From assembly GCA_902632555.1 (NCBI GenBank), contig CACPCZ010000002.1, positions 62,001 to 126,000 of the forward strand: a DNA stretch of 64,000 bases, read 5' to 3'. Below the pieces are notes generated by a model. The model was given only the letters and a program-made list of their open reading frames with translations, made no database searches and was not told the DNA's origin. Positions 36,692 through 46,490 of the stretch are shown in pieces; the stretch's first letter is position 1, and each line of letters begins with the position of its first letter. The translations under genes were made by a program, and so were the position numbers. The DNA comes from an uncultured SAR86 cluster bacterium. GTDB lineage: Bacteria; Pseudomonadota; Gammaproteobacteria; Magnimaribacterales; D2472.

Positions 36692-37660
36692 ATGAAAAAA
36701 AAATTTAACTACATTGCTTCTGCAAAAAGAACTCTAAAGATTGAGTCTGATTCAATTAAAAATATTTCAAATCAGTTAGATGGTTCATTTTCAAAATTAT
36801 GTGATCAAATTATAAACTCAAAAGGTATTTTGATTGTTATGGGTGTTGGAAAATCTGGGCATATTGGTCAAAAAATTGCTGCAACTTTGTCGAGCACTGG
36901 AACTGCATCAATATTTATTCATCCAACTGAGGCTGCTCATGGTGATATGGGTCTTATAAATAAAAGAGATCTAATTTTATTAATATCAAATTCTGGTGAG
37001 ACCGATGAAATTATAAATATCTTGCCCTCACTAAAAAGGCATTCTAAAAAAATTATTTCTTTAACGAGCAGTAAAAGTTCCTCTATATCAAAAAATGCTG
37101 ATATCTCTATAGTAATAAAATCTAGCAAGGAGGCATGTCCTTTAGATTTAGCTCCAACATCATCAACTACAAATGCTCTAGCATTTGGTGATGCGCTTGC
37201 AATAGCCTTACTAGAAGCAAAAGGCTTTTCCAAGAAAGATTTTGCATATTCACATCCAGCAGGAAAACTAGGAAAGAAGCTAATTACGAAAGTTAAAGAC
37301 CTAATGCATACCGGAAATTCTGTACCAAAAGTTGATCATAAAATGATTCTTGATAAAGCATTGATTGAAATAACAAAGAAAAATTTAGGCATAACTTTGG
37401 TTACGAATAAACATAAAGTAGTAGGAATTTTTACCGATGGTGATTTGAGAAGATGTATAAACAATAAAATAGATATTCAAACAACCAAAATTTCTGAAGT
37501 AATGACAAAAAATTTTAAAACTGTAAATGCAAATGACTTAGCAGTTGATGCAGCAGAAATTATGGAAAAAAATAAAATTTTTACAGTGGTTGTGAATAAA
37601 AATAATAAAAATATTGGGGTAATTTCAATGCATGATCTAATAGAAGCAAGGATTTTATAA
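36692..37660 (+). CDS. kdsD: D-arabinose 5-phosphate isomerase
   Basis: Converts ribulose-5-phosphate to arabinose-5-phosphate, the substrate of KdsA. An SIS domain (about 20-190; 'GVGKSGHIGQKIAATLSSTGT', 'HPTEAAHGDMGLI', 'LAPTSSTTNALAFGDALA') is followed by two CBS domains ('IGVISMHDLIEA' at the end). I start at the second Met (36692, 'MKKKFNYIAS'), giving 322 residues. It begins a kdsD-lptA-lptB-rpoN-mgtE run, from which kdsC and lptC, the usual next genes, are missing. Confidence 0.94.
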   Translation: MKKKFNYIASAKRTLKIESDSIKNISNQLDGSFSKLCDQIINSKGILIVMGVGKSGHIGQKIAATLSSTGTASIFIHPTEAAHGDMGLINKRDLILLISNSGETDEIINILPSLKRHSKKIISLTSSKSSSISKNADISIVIKSSKEACPLDLAPTSSTTNALAFGDALAIALLEAKGFSKKDFAYSHPAGKLGKKLITKVKDLMHTGNSVPKVDHKMILDKALIEITKKNLGITLVTNKHKVVGIFTDGDLRRCINNKIDIQTTKISEVMTKNFKTVNANDLAVDAAEIMEKNKIFTVVVNKNNKNIGVISMHDLIEARIL

Positions 37661-38071
37661 TTGCAAAATTTAATAGCCCTATCCTTAACTGCCTGCGTTA
37701 TGAGCTTAGCAAATTTTGCTTTCGGAGATAATATAAATATCAGTTCTGATATTGTTGAAATTAATAAATCATCAAACTCGATATCATTTACTAATAATGT
37801 AAGAATCGATTCTGAGTATATAAATGTTTTGGCTAACCAAGCAGTATTAGATAATGATAAAGATACTATCTCTGTATATGGAAATCCATCTTTAATTTCA
37901 TCAAATAATCCTAATAATTTATTTAAAGGACAGGCAAAGAAAATAATAATATTTACAGATGAGAAAATACATTTAATTGGTGAAGCAAGTATGAACTATG
38001 AAAATATTAATATTTCCTCAAATAAAATATTATTTAATCCACAAACTGGTAGCTTGTCGTCACAAGAATAA
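37661..38071 (+). CDS. lptA: LPS transport periplasmic protein LptA
   Basis: A beta-jellyroll (OstA-like) protein that bridges inner and outer membrane in LPS export. A TTG start directly after the kdsD stop gives a signal peptide 'LIALSLTACVMSLANFAFG'. The next in-frame ATG would destroy it. 'ISSDIVEINKSSNSISFTNNVRI' matches the LptA pattern of 'D-x-h-x-h-D-x-x-x-x-h-x-h-x-G-x-V'. At 136 residues it is shorter than E. coli LptA (185). The call depends partly on position before lptB. Confidence 0.85.
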   Translation: MQNLIALSLTACVMSLANFAFGDNINISSDIVEINKSSNSISFTNNVRIDSEYINVLANQAVLDNDKDTISVYGNPSLISSNNPNNLFKGQAKKIIIFTDEKIHLIGEASMNYENINISSNKILFNPQTGSLSSQE

Positions 38072-38784
38072 TGTTAAAAATAGATTCTATTTCAAAAAAA
38101 ATTAAAGGAAAGGCCATTTTAAAAGATCTTTCATTTGAAGTTAGTTTTGGAGAAATATGTGGTCTTCTCGGGCCAAATGGTGCTGGTAAAACATCAACAT
38201 TTTACATCGTAGCTGGCTTAAATAGTGCAGATAGAGGTCATATAGAATTAGATAAAAAAGACATTACAAATATACCGATGCATCAAAGATCAAAATTAGG
38301 TATTAAATATTTGCCACAAGAGCCATCAATATTTCAAAATTTAACTGTAAATGAAAATCTGATTGGATTGGCTGAATTAACATTTGATAATAAAAAAGAT
38401 ATTAAAGATTTTGTTGAAAAATCTATTGAGGAGTTTGGATTAAAAGAGATCTGCGACCTAAAAGGAAGAGAGCTTTCGGGTGGACAAAGAAGAAAAGTTG
38501 AGATTGCGAGAACTTTAGCGACTGATCCAAAATTGATATTACTTGACGAGCCTTTTGCTGGAATTGATCCAATGGCTATAGAAGATATTAAGGATGTCTT
38601 AAAGTCCCTTAAAAATAAAAATATTGGTATTTTAATAACTGATCATAATGTTCGTGAAACTTTAGAACTATGTGATCATGCAGCAATTATTAATGATGGA
38701 AAAATTATTGCACAAGGAACAAAAGATGATTTGATATCCAATCGCATCGTAAAAGAAGTTTATTTAGGAAATATGTACAATTAA
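38071..38784 (+). CDS. lptB: LPS export ABC transporter ATPase LptB
   Basis: Powers LPS extraction from the inner membrane with LptF and LptG. Walker A is 'LLGPNGAGKTSTFYIVAGL', the ABC signature 'LSGGQRRKVEIARTL', Walker B 'LILLDEPFAGIDPMA' and the H-loop 'ILITDHNVRETL'. 'YLPQEPSIFQNLTVNENL' is characteristic of LptB. Length is 237. It overlaps lptA by one base. Confidence 0.97.
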   Translation: MLKIDSISKKIKGKAILKDLSFEVSFGEICGLLGPNGAGKTSTFYIVAGLNSADRGHIELDKKDITNIPMHQRSKLGIKYLPQEPSIFQNLTVNENLIGLAELTFDNKKDIKDFVEKSIEEFGLKEICDLKGRELSGGQRRKVEIARTLATDPKLILLDEPFAGIDPMAIEDIKDVLKSLKNKNIGILITDHNVRETLELCDHAAIINDGKIIAQGTKDDLISNRIVKEVYLGNMYN

Positions 38785-40059
38785 ATGGGAATTGTTCTAT
38801 CTCAAAAATTTAAACAAAGTCAAAAACTCTCATTAACTCCATCTCTTAAAAAATCTATAGATTTACTTCAGCTTTCGAGATATGAGCTAATAAATAAAAT
38901 ACAGCAAGAGATTGAAGAAAATCCATTTTTAGAAAAAGTTGATGATTTTGAGATTTCTTCGACAAAGGAAAATTTTGATTTTGATCAAGAATCTTGTAAA
39001 AGTTTACGAGAAAGCATGCTTGACCAGGTTAACGATCTTAATTTAGATGATCATACAAAAAATATTGCAATTTTAATAATTGAAAATATAAATGAAATAG
39101 GAAGATTAGAGGAGCACACTGAAGAATTAGAATATATCTCAAAATTTAAATTTAAAGAAAAGGAAATAGAATCTGTCCTAAAAAATATAATTCATAATAT
39201 GGATCCACCTGGAATAGGATATAGAAATCATAAAGAATGTATTCACATTCAAATAAAAAGTAAAAACATAACCGATAGCTTGTTCGAAATATGTGAGCAA
39301 ATTATTTTCAATGATTACTTAGATGATCTTGATAAAATTGAAAAAAGTTTTATAGATGGGGGTGGCGATTTAAAATTATTTAACTTAGCTTTAAAAGAAA
39401 TAAGAAAATGTGACCTAAGTCCGGGATTGAACTTTGAAAAAACCAGATACGTTTATCCAGATCTTAAAATTTTAAAGGAAGATTCAGTAACAAAGATAAG
39501 ATTTATTGAGAGTAATTTTCCAAAAATACAAGTTGATGAAAATCTAATAAGTGATATCAAGAGAGATTTAAAAAAAAATAAAAATCCTAAAATTTCCGCG
39601 AAAATTGCAGATGCAAGATGGTTGTTATCTTCCATCAAAAAGAGAAATGATACCGTACTTAAAGTTGGTGAATACATTTTTAAAAAACAAATCAGCTTTT
39701 TTGAAAACAATCCTATGAAAATACAAACATTATCAAATAAAGAAATTTCTGAAAAATTAAATATCCATCCTTCAACAGTATCAAGAATTTTGAGAAATAA
39801 ATATGTTGAAACACCAAAGGGTGTAATTTCTTTAAGAACTTTGATGGTTTCATCTGTATCAAAATCTAGAGATATTACATCTACTCAATTAATGAAGCTA
39901 ATAGAAGAAATTATTAAACATGAAAGAAAGCCTAAAAGTGATAGACAAATTACATTAGAATTAAATAAAAAAGGTTTTAATTTGGCAAGGAGAACAATTA
40001 CTAAATATAGAAAGAAGAATAATATACCATCCTCAAGATACAGAAAATTATTAAGTTAA
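38785..40059 (+). CDS. rpoN: RNA polymerase sigma-54 factor
   Basis: An alternative sigma factor that needs an AAA+ activator. Region I is 'SQKLSLTPSLKKSIDLLQLSRYEL', with the usual Gln/Leu-rich character. A core-binding domain lies in the middle. The HTH reads 'NKEISEKLNIHPSTVSRILRNKYVETPKGVISL', and the RpoN box 'ARRTITKYRKKNNIPSSRYR' is at the end. Its 424 residues make it slightly short because the acidic region II is small. The usual downstream genes hpf and ptsN are replaced by mgtE. Confidence 0.96.
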   Translation: MGIVLSQKFKQSQKLSLTPSLKKSIDLLQLSRYELINKIQQEIEENPFLEKVDDFEISSTKENFDFDQESCKSLRESMLDQVNDLNLDDHTKNIAILIIENINEIGRLEEHTEELEYISKFKFKEKEIESVLKNIIHNMDPPGIGYRNHKECIHIQIKSKNITDSLFEICEQIIFNDYLDDLDKIEKSFIDGGGDLKLFNLALKEIRKCDLSPGLNFEKTRYVYPDLKILKEDSVTKIRFIESNFPKIQVDENLISDIKRDLKKNKNPKISAKIADARWLLSSIKKRNDTVLKVGEYIFKKQISFFENNPMKIQTLSNKEISEKLNIHPSTVSRILRNKYVETPKGVISLRTLMVSSVSKSRDITSTQLMKLIEEIIKHERKPKSDRQITLELNKKGFNLARRTITKYRKKNNIPSSRYRKLLS

Positions 40060-40062
40060 AAT

Positions 40063-41409
40063 ATGGTCATGGATAGGACAGAGCAACAAAATAACCTTGA
40101 GACAATTTTAGATGATTCTTCAAATCTATCGCTAAATCAAATCAGAAGGTTATTAAATAAGATGTCTCCGTCTGAAATTGCTCATATGCTCGAATCGTCA
40201 CCACCGAAACAAAGAAACTTTTTATTTTCGCTATTAAAAACTGAAGAGGAAGGAGATGTTTTGTTTGAATTAGGAGAAGAAATTCAACAAGATCTAATTT
40301 CCAATATATCAAATGAAGAACTTACTGAAGCCGTCAAAGAATTAGAACTAGATGAGATTGTAGACATTCTTCAAAATTTGCCTGAAGAAAGAATGAAAAT
40401 GGTTCTTTCAAGCATGTCACAAGTTGATAGAAAAAGAATTGAAATGGGCTTAACATTTCCAGAAAATACAGCAGGTGGGTTACTTAATACAGATGTTATA
40501 AGCGTAAGGCCTGAAAATTCAATTGATGTTGTTATAAGCTATTTAAGGGGACAAAAAAAACTTCCAGATAATACAGATAAAATCTTTGTCGTAAATGACG
40601 AAAATGAATATTTGGGTGAAGTATCAATTGGTGAAATTATTACAAAAGATCCTTCTATGCTCGTCAGAGAAATAATGGAAACTGAATCTACTGCTCTTAA
40701 TGTAAATATGGATGATAAAGAAGTTGCAACACTTTTTGAGAGAAACGATTTGGTTTCTTCAGGAGTAATTGATGATAATAGAAGATTAATTGGAAGAATA
40801 ACAATTGATGATGTTGTAGATGTCATAAGAGAAGATGCAGATCAAAATTTATTGGGCATGGCTGGAGTAGCTGAGGATACATTTGCTCCACCAGGAAGGG
40901 CTGCAAAAAGCAGAGTTTTTTGGCTTAGTATGAATCTAATTACTGCTTTTATAGCTGCCAGTGCTATTAATCTTTTTCAAGATGCTCTTGATAAAATCGT
41001 TTATTTGGCTGTACTGATGCCAATAGTTGCAAGCATGGGAGGAGTGGCTGCAACTCAAACTCTTACAATTGTTCTCAGAGGATTAACATTGGAACAAATA
41101 AATACATCAAATATAGGTTGGTTATTTAAGCGCGAGCTAGCTGTCTCAATAATTAACGGAATTGTTCTATCTTTATTAGTTGGTGTGTCTACTTTTGTTT
41201 GGTTTGAAGATAAGATGTTAGCAATTTTAATATCATGTGCATTGGTAATAAACCTTATAAGCTCTGTAATTGCAGGAATACTAGTTCCATTAATTTTAAG
41301 AAAGCTTAATCAAGATCCAGCAATTGGAGGAAGTGTAGTAGTTACGACAGTTACAGATGTAATAGGCTTTATATCCTTTCTTGGCCTTGCAACAATATAT
41401 TTAATTTAG
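40063..41409 (+). CDS. mgtE: Magnesium transporter MgtE
   Basis: A homodimeric Mg2+ channel/transporter. The N domain (about 1-130, 'LDEIVDILQNLPEERMKMVLSSM') is followed by two CBS domains ('TAGGLLNTDVISVRPENSI' and 'LVSSGVIDDNRRLIGRITIDDVVDVIREDA'). A five-helix membrane domain starts near residue 285 ('RVFWLSMNLITAFIAAS', 'LMPIVASMGGVAATQTLT'). Length is 448. It lies 3 bp after rpoN, so it is regulated as part of that operon and leaves no room for a magnesium riboswitch. It overlaps the YhdP-like gene tail-to-tail by 9 bp. Confidence 0.95.
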   Translation: MVMDRTEQQNNLETILDDSSNLSLNQIRRLLNKMSPSEIAHMLESSPPKQRNFLFSLLKTEEEGDVLFELGEEIQQDLISNISNEELTEAVKELELDEIVDILQNLPEERMKMVLSSMSQVDRKRIEMGLTFPENTAGGLLNTDVISVRPENSIDVVISYLRGQKKLPDNTDKIFVVNDENEYLGEVSIGEIITKDPSMLVREIMETESTALNVNMDDKEVATLFERNDLVSSGVIDDNRRLIGRITIDDVVDVIREDADQNLLGMAGVAEDTFAPPGRAAKSRVFWLSMNLITAFIAASAINLFQDALDKIVYLAVLMPIVASMGGVAATQTLTIVLRGLTLEQINTSNIGWLFKRELAVSIINGIVLSLLVGVSTFVWFEDKMLAILISCALVINLISSVIAGILVPLILRKLNQDPAIGGSVVVTTVTDVIGFISFLGLATIYLI

Positions 41410-43764
41410 CCTTTTTATTTCTGGTTTTTGAATATTTCCAGTAACTTCGAATTTAAAAGTCGAAACATCATCTAAGCTCTCTTCAATAATATTTTCAAAT
41501 AATAATCCGCCAGCTAGTGCAGGAAATCCTCCGAAAATTGCAGCGTACCAGGGAATATTTTCAGAAACTTTTAATCTCATGCTTAGATCTAAATTCAAGT
41601 CATCTAAAATTCCATCTGAATTTTTAAGAATCTCACCGTACCATTCAATATTTGCTTCTGAAGTACTTAATTTTATTGGTTTATTTATAAAAGCTCGATT
41701 CTGACTAATTACAAAATCACCTTCTGCCCTATTTATAATCAAATCTGATGATGCGAGACTTGAGTCGTTGTTTATATTCTCAATAATCGCATTTAAATTT
41801 AGAATTCTAAGAGCTCTTAAAAAAGCAGAATCAGGTAAAGATGTTTTTGACTCAAGTCCCTTGATTAAAAAAGCGATCTCTCCCTCTAAATTTTTTAGTT
41901 CATTTAAGCTATTCCATTGGATACTTAAATCAGTAGATAAATAATCAAAATCATAATTAATTGAATCTTTGAAAGGAAAATTTTCTGCATCAATTACATA
42001 GGACCCTCGAACCTTGTATAAATCTTTTCTATTATCAAAACTTATATAAGCTTTTTTTTCATCTCTGAACGGTCCAATGTTAAGTTTTTCACTTTTTATA
42101 TTTATGTTGTCTATCGTAGTTATATTTTTGTTTCTTAGCAGATAGAAATCAACATCTTGAAAGGTATCATCATATGTTTGTATGTTTTTTCCAATAAACC
42201 TTATTCTTAGATTTTGATTTTCAAATGAATTGCCTGATTCAGCCAAGCTAAATCCATCAAATTCAAATTTGGTATCAAAAACCTCTATTCTAGTAAATCC
42301 TGTTTTATCAATTCTTATATTTCCATTTAGATTGACTCCAGAAAAGTTTGCATTAGTCTCATCAGAATCTAACTGAATAATAATTTTTTGATCTGGATAA
42401 TAATTATTAAATAAGTTTAATTCTTTTGTTTTAATAAAAATTGATCTTAGTTTTGATGAGTTATTATCACTAGAATCAACTATTAAATTCTCAATTTCAA
42501 TCTTTTCAAGATTAAGAAAAATGTTGAATCCATTAACATCATTGCTACTAAAAATTTGTTCATCGGTAAAACCATTTCCAAAATGGAAAAATCCATTACT
42601 TTCGTTATCAATAAATGCTTTGAACAAATTATTTGAAATAAGATATGAGGGATATCTCAAGTCGTCTATTACAACAGTTGTTTTTAGAGTTTCTTCAAAA
42701 TCTTTAGATATTTCATCAATAGCGGATGAGAATTTTGTTTTTTTTAAATCGCTTTCTAATAATAAGCTCAGTTTATTATTTTGCACTTTCAATAAAGCTT
42801 GAAATAATTCATTTCCTTGAATGCCAAAATATCTATCGTCATTAAAGATATTGTTAAGATTTACTGCTAATTTGGTTCTAAGTTCAATACCATCTTTTAC
42901 AGATAATGAGCCTTGTATATATTGATCTGGAATATCAGAATCAAAAGTTCCATGCAAACTTCCATTAACATCACTAAAAAGATCAATATCGATATTTCTT
43001 ATTAAGTAATTTGTATTAGTTTTGAGTGTAGATTCTCTGAATATGAATTTGTTAATATTTCTAATTTGTCCGGTTTCGATTGCATAGTAGCCTTTACTTT
43101 GAATATCCAAATTAATATCAGTATCAGAAAAACTGCTTAAATTTATTAAATTTTGATTGATTATCTCGGTTTCATCTAAATAGAATATCCCGTTATAAAA
43201 GATATTTTCTGATAGTCGTGGTATTAAAATATTTAATTTTTTAAATGGTGTATTGTTTATTTTTCCAGATTTAACATTTATTGAAGTTTCTCCATTCGAT
43301 TGAAAAACATAAGTTTTTGCGCTTATAAAGTAAAAATTATCGTTTTTAATTTCTATGTCTGTTAACTGAATCTTATTAGAATTTAAAATTTCTTCATTTG
43401 GTGGTTGTGAATTTAGAATAGAAATATTATCTATTTTTAACTTGCTTATAGACCAAAAATCCTCTGATATTGTTCTGTAAAGATTAAATCCTACTAGAAA
43501 TTCGTCAATTGAAAGCAAATCATTTTTATTATGATCTTTAACTTTCAATTCACTAAATGAATATTCAGGTTTAATAAAGTTTTTGTTTGATTGAACTGAT
43601 TTAAATTCAGCTTTATAGTCAAAAATTTCAAAATAATTATTTAAATTAATAATACTTTCCGGCTTAAATATTATTAATGAATATAAACCCATAAAAAAAA
43701 TCATAAATACAAGCATTGTATAAATCAGAAATTTAAAGCCCTTTTTAATTATTTCCATTTTCAA
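41401..43764 (-). CDS. yhdP: YhdP-like AsmA/TamB-family envelope protein (short)
   Basis: A large periplasmic protein anchored by one N-terminal helix ('FLIYTMLVFMIFFMGLYSLIIF'). AsmA-family members such as YhdP, TamB and YdbH bridge the envelope and move phospholipids. The body is beta-rich with many N/D-x-hydrophobic repeats. The end 'WYAAIFGGFPALAGGLLFENII' followed by 'TFKFEVTGNIQKPEI' resembles the YhdP C-terminus. At 787 residues it is much shorter than E. coli YhdP (about 1,266). Downstream position after mreD agrees, since E. coli has mreBCD-maf-rng-yhdP. maf and rng are missing here. Confidence 0.75.
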   Translation of the reverse strand: MKMEIIKKGFKFLIYTMLVFMIFFMGLYSLIIFKPESIINLNNYFEIFDYKAEFKSVQSNKNFIKPEYSFSELKVKDHNKNDLLSIDEFLVGFNLYRTISEDFWSISKLKIDNISILNSQPPNEEILNSNKIQLTDIEIKNDNFYFISAKTYVFQSNGETSINVKSGKINNTPFKKLNILIPRLSENIFYNGIFYLDETEIINQNLINLSSFSDTDINLDIQSKGYYAIETGQIRNINKFIFRESTLKTNTNYLIRNIDIDLFSDVNGSLHGTFDSDIPDQYIQGSLSVKDGIELRTKLAVNLNNIFNDDRYFGIQGNELFQALLKVQNNKLSLLLESDLKKTKFSSAIDEISKDFEETLKTTVVIDDLRYPSYLISNNLFKAFIDNESNGFFHFGNGFTDEQIFSSNDVNGFNIFLNLEKIEIENLIVDSSDNNSSKLRSIFIKTKELNLFNNYYPDQKIIIQLDSDETNANFSGVNLNGNIRIDKTGFTRIEVFDTKFEFDGFSLAESGNSFENQNLRIRFIGKNIQTYDDTFQDVDFYLLRNKNITTIDNINIKSEKLNIGPFRDEKKAYISFDNRKDLYKVRGSYVIDAENFPFKDSINYDFDYLSTDLSIQWNSLNELKNLEGEIAFLIKGLESKTSLPDSAFLRALRILNLNAIIENINNDSSLASSDLIINRAEGDFVISQNRAFINKPIKLSTSEANIEWYGEILKNSDGILDDLNLDLSMRLKVSENIPWYAAIFGGFPALAGGLLFENIIEESLDDVSTFKFEVTGNIQKPEIKRLN

Positions 43765-44234
43765 ATTCGTCTACCAAACAAACCAGGAAAATAAACAGAG
43801 ATTATTGCAATGAGTAAACAAAAAACTATATTGAAAATTGTACTTATTAATAACGTTAGATATGAAAAGTTATATAGATTTACAATTAATTGCGAGAATC
43901 CAACGAATGCAGATGAGGACAATCCGAAGAAAATGCATATTTGCAAATAGGAAAATAGTTTAAAAGTATTTACATAAGTATTAACCACATACGAAGCAAA
44001 ACAAAATAAAATTGCGTTATGTCCGAGATAAGTATTGGTAATTAAATCAATAAATAAGCCAGTAAAAAATGATTCAAAAGGTCCAATATTATTATTAGAT
44101 TTATACAAATATAGTAAATAAGTTAAAAATGTTAAAGGGAGGATTACATATATTTGTGATAAAACAGCGGCTAATCTTAGGTCAAGATAACATACAAATA
44201 AAATAAGAATTAATTTTTTTATAAAGCTTGTCAT
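43761..44234 (-). CDS. mreD: Rod shape-determining protein MreD
   Basis: A small integral membrane protein of the elongasome with five to six predicted helices over 157 residues ('LILILFVCYLDLRLAAVLSQIYVILPLTFLTYLLYLY' region; 'FFTGLFIDLITNTYLGHNAILF'). The segment 'GLFIDLITNTYLGHNA' corresponds to the conserved G-hxxDhhxxxxLGxxA motif of MreD. It overlaps mreC by one base and the YhdP-like gene by 4 bp. Confidence 0.92.
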   Translation of the reverse strand: MTSFIKKLILILFVCYLDLRLAAVLSQIYVILPLTFLTYLLYLYKSNNNIGPFESFFTGLFIDLITNTYLGHNAILFCFASYVVNTYVNTFKLFSYLQICIFFGLSSSAFVGFSQLIVNLYNFSYLTLLISTIFNIVFCLLIAIISVYFPGLFGRRI

Positions 44235-45070
44235 TACATCTTCAAAACGCCAAATAAATTATCCTTCAATGGATCATTAATCAGCTCTATTTTTAACACA
44301 GTTGAGGTTGAATCTATTTTATTTATAGATGCTATGTGTCCAATTTTAATATTCTTTGGATATATCCCGCCGAGTCCAGAGGAAAAAAACGGATCATTTA
44401 TTTCATGCTTTTCAGTCCAAACTAATTGACTAAAGGTACAAAAAATATATCCTGCTTTGCCGCCTCCTTTTGCATTGCAATAAAAATTTCCAGTAGAATC
44501 TATAAGGGGTATCGAAGATTTGATATCAGTTAAAAGCATAACTTCCTGATAAGATTTACTGTCGATAATTTGGCCAACGAGACCGGTAGAATTTAATACA
44601 ACACTCTCTTCAAAAGACTGGTCTTCTTCATCAATTATTTCAAGAAATAATCTATGCTTATCACAACAACTAAACATATTTGGGTCAACACTTCTGAGCT
44701 TTGCATAGAAAAAATCTCCATTTAGACGATTTTCTCTTAAAGAATTAATCAAAGAATTATGATCTGTAAAAAAACTATTTTCTTTTGAGATTATATAATT
44801 TTTAAGATAGCTCTCTTCAAGTTTATCTTTTAGCAAATTGTTTTCGATAATTAGTTTTTCTTTTGACTTGAAGATTTCTATAAATTCTGAGAAAGATTCA
44901 ATTATTGCTCTATTAAATATAAATGATGATGAAATCTGGAAAGAGTAGAGATTATTTTTAATTCCGACAAATTTTTTTGTATTAATATCTGTATACAAAA
45001 TTAATATGCCAAGTAGAATTACTAAAAAATATATAATTTTTTCACTAGGCTTGGGTGAATTCCTAGCCAT
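44234..45070 (-). CDS. mreC: Rod shape-determining protein MreC
   Basis: A bitopic elongasome protein that activates PBP2/RodA. It has one N-terminal membrane helix ('IIYFLVILLGILILYTDI'), a coiled coil (about 68-90, 'KSKEKLIIENNLLKDKLEE'), then two beta domains with 'VVLNSTGLVGQIIDSKSYQEVMLLTD'. Length is 278. It sits between mreB and mreD, 5 bp after the mreB stop. Confidence 0.94.
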   Translation of the reverse strand: MARNSPKPSEKIIYFLVILLGILILYTDINTKKFVGIKNNLYSFQISSSFIFNRAIIESFSEFIEIFKSKEKLIIENNLLKDKLEESYLKNYIISKENSFFTDHNSLINSLRENRLNGDFFYAKLRSVDPNMFSCCDKHRLFLEIIDEEDQSFEESVVLNSTGLVGQIIDSKSYQEVMLLTDIKSSIPLIDSTGNFYCNAKGGGKAGYIFCTFSQLVWTEKHEINDPFFSSGLGGIYPKNIKIGHIASINKIDSTSTVLKIELINDPLKDNLFGVLKM

Positions 45071-45075
45071 TATCT

Positions 45076-46149
<1,074 letters not shown>

Positions 46150-46208
46150 TTAATTAATTTGCTAGATAGGTTAATATCCACCCTCTAAACTATAATAATA
46201 TCCTATAT

Positions 46209-46490
46209 ATGGACAAGAAAACAGTAACAACCATATCTTACTTATCAAGGCTCAAAATTGATGCTGAAAAAGAAGATAAAATCATAAATGATTTAGACAA
46301 TATAATTGCGTTTGTAGATCAGTTGAATGATGCAGATACAAATAATATTGAGCCATTATCAAATCCTTTAGAAAAAACTGCAAAAACAAGAAAAGATGAT
46401 GTTACAGCAAAAAATCTTAAAAAGGAGCTCCTTGAAATAGCTCCCTCTTCTAATGAGGACTACTTTTTAGTTCCAAGGGTTGTTGAGTGA
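46209..46490 (+). CDS. gatC: Asp-tRNA(Asn)/Glu-tRNA(Gln) amidotransferase subunit C
   Basis: A small stabilising subunit of the GatCAB amidotransferase. 'VTTISYLSRLKIDAEKEDKIINDLDNIIAFVDQLNDADT' style N-terminus and 'VPRVVE' at the end match GatC (93 residues). A TATAAT at 46191-46196 lies 12 bp before the ATG, suggesting a very short leader. Its stop overlaps the GTG start of gatA. Confidence 0.96.
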   Translation: MDKKTVTTISYLSRLKIDAEKEDKIINDLDNIIAFVDQLNDADTNNIEPLSNPLEKTAKTRKDDVTAKNLKKELLEIAPSSNEDYFLVPRVVE

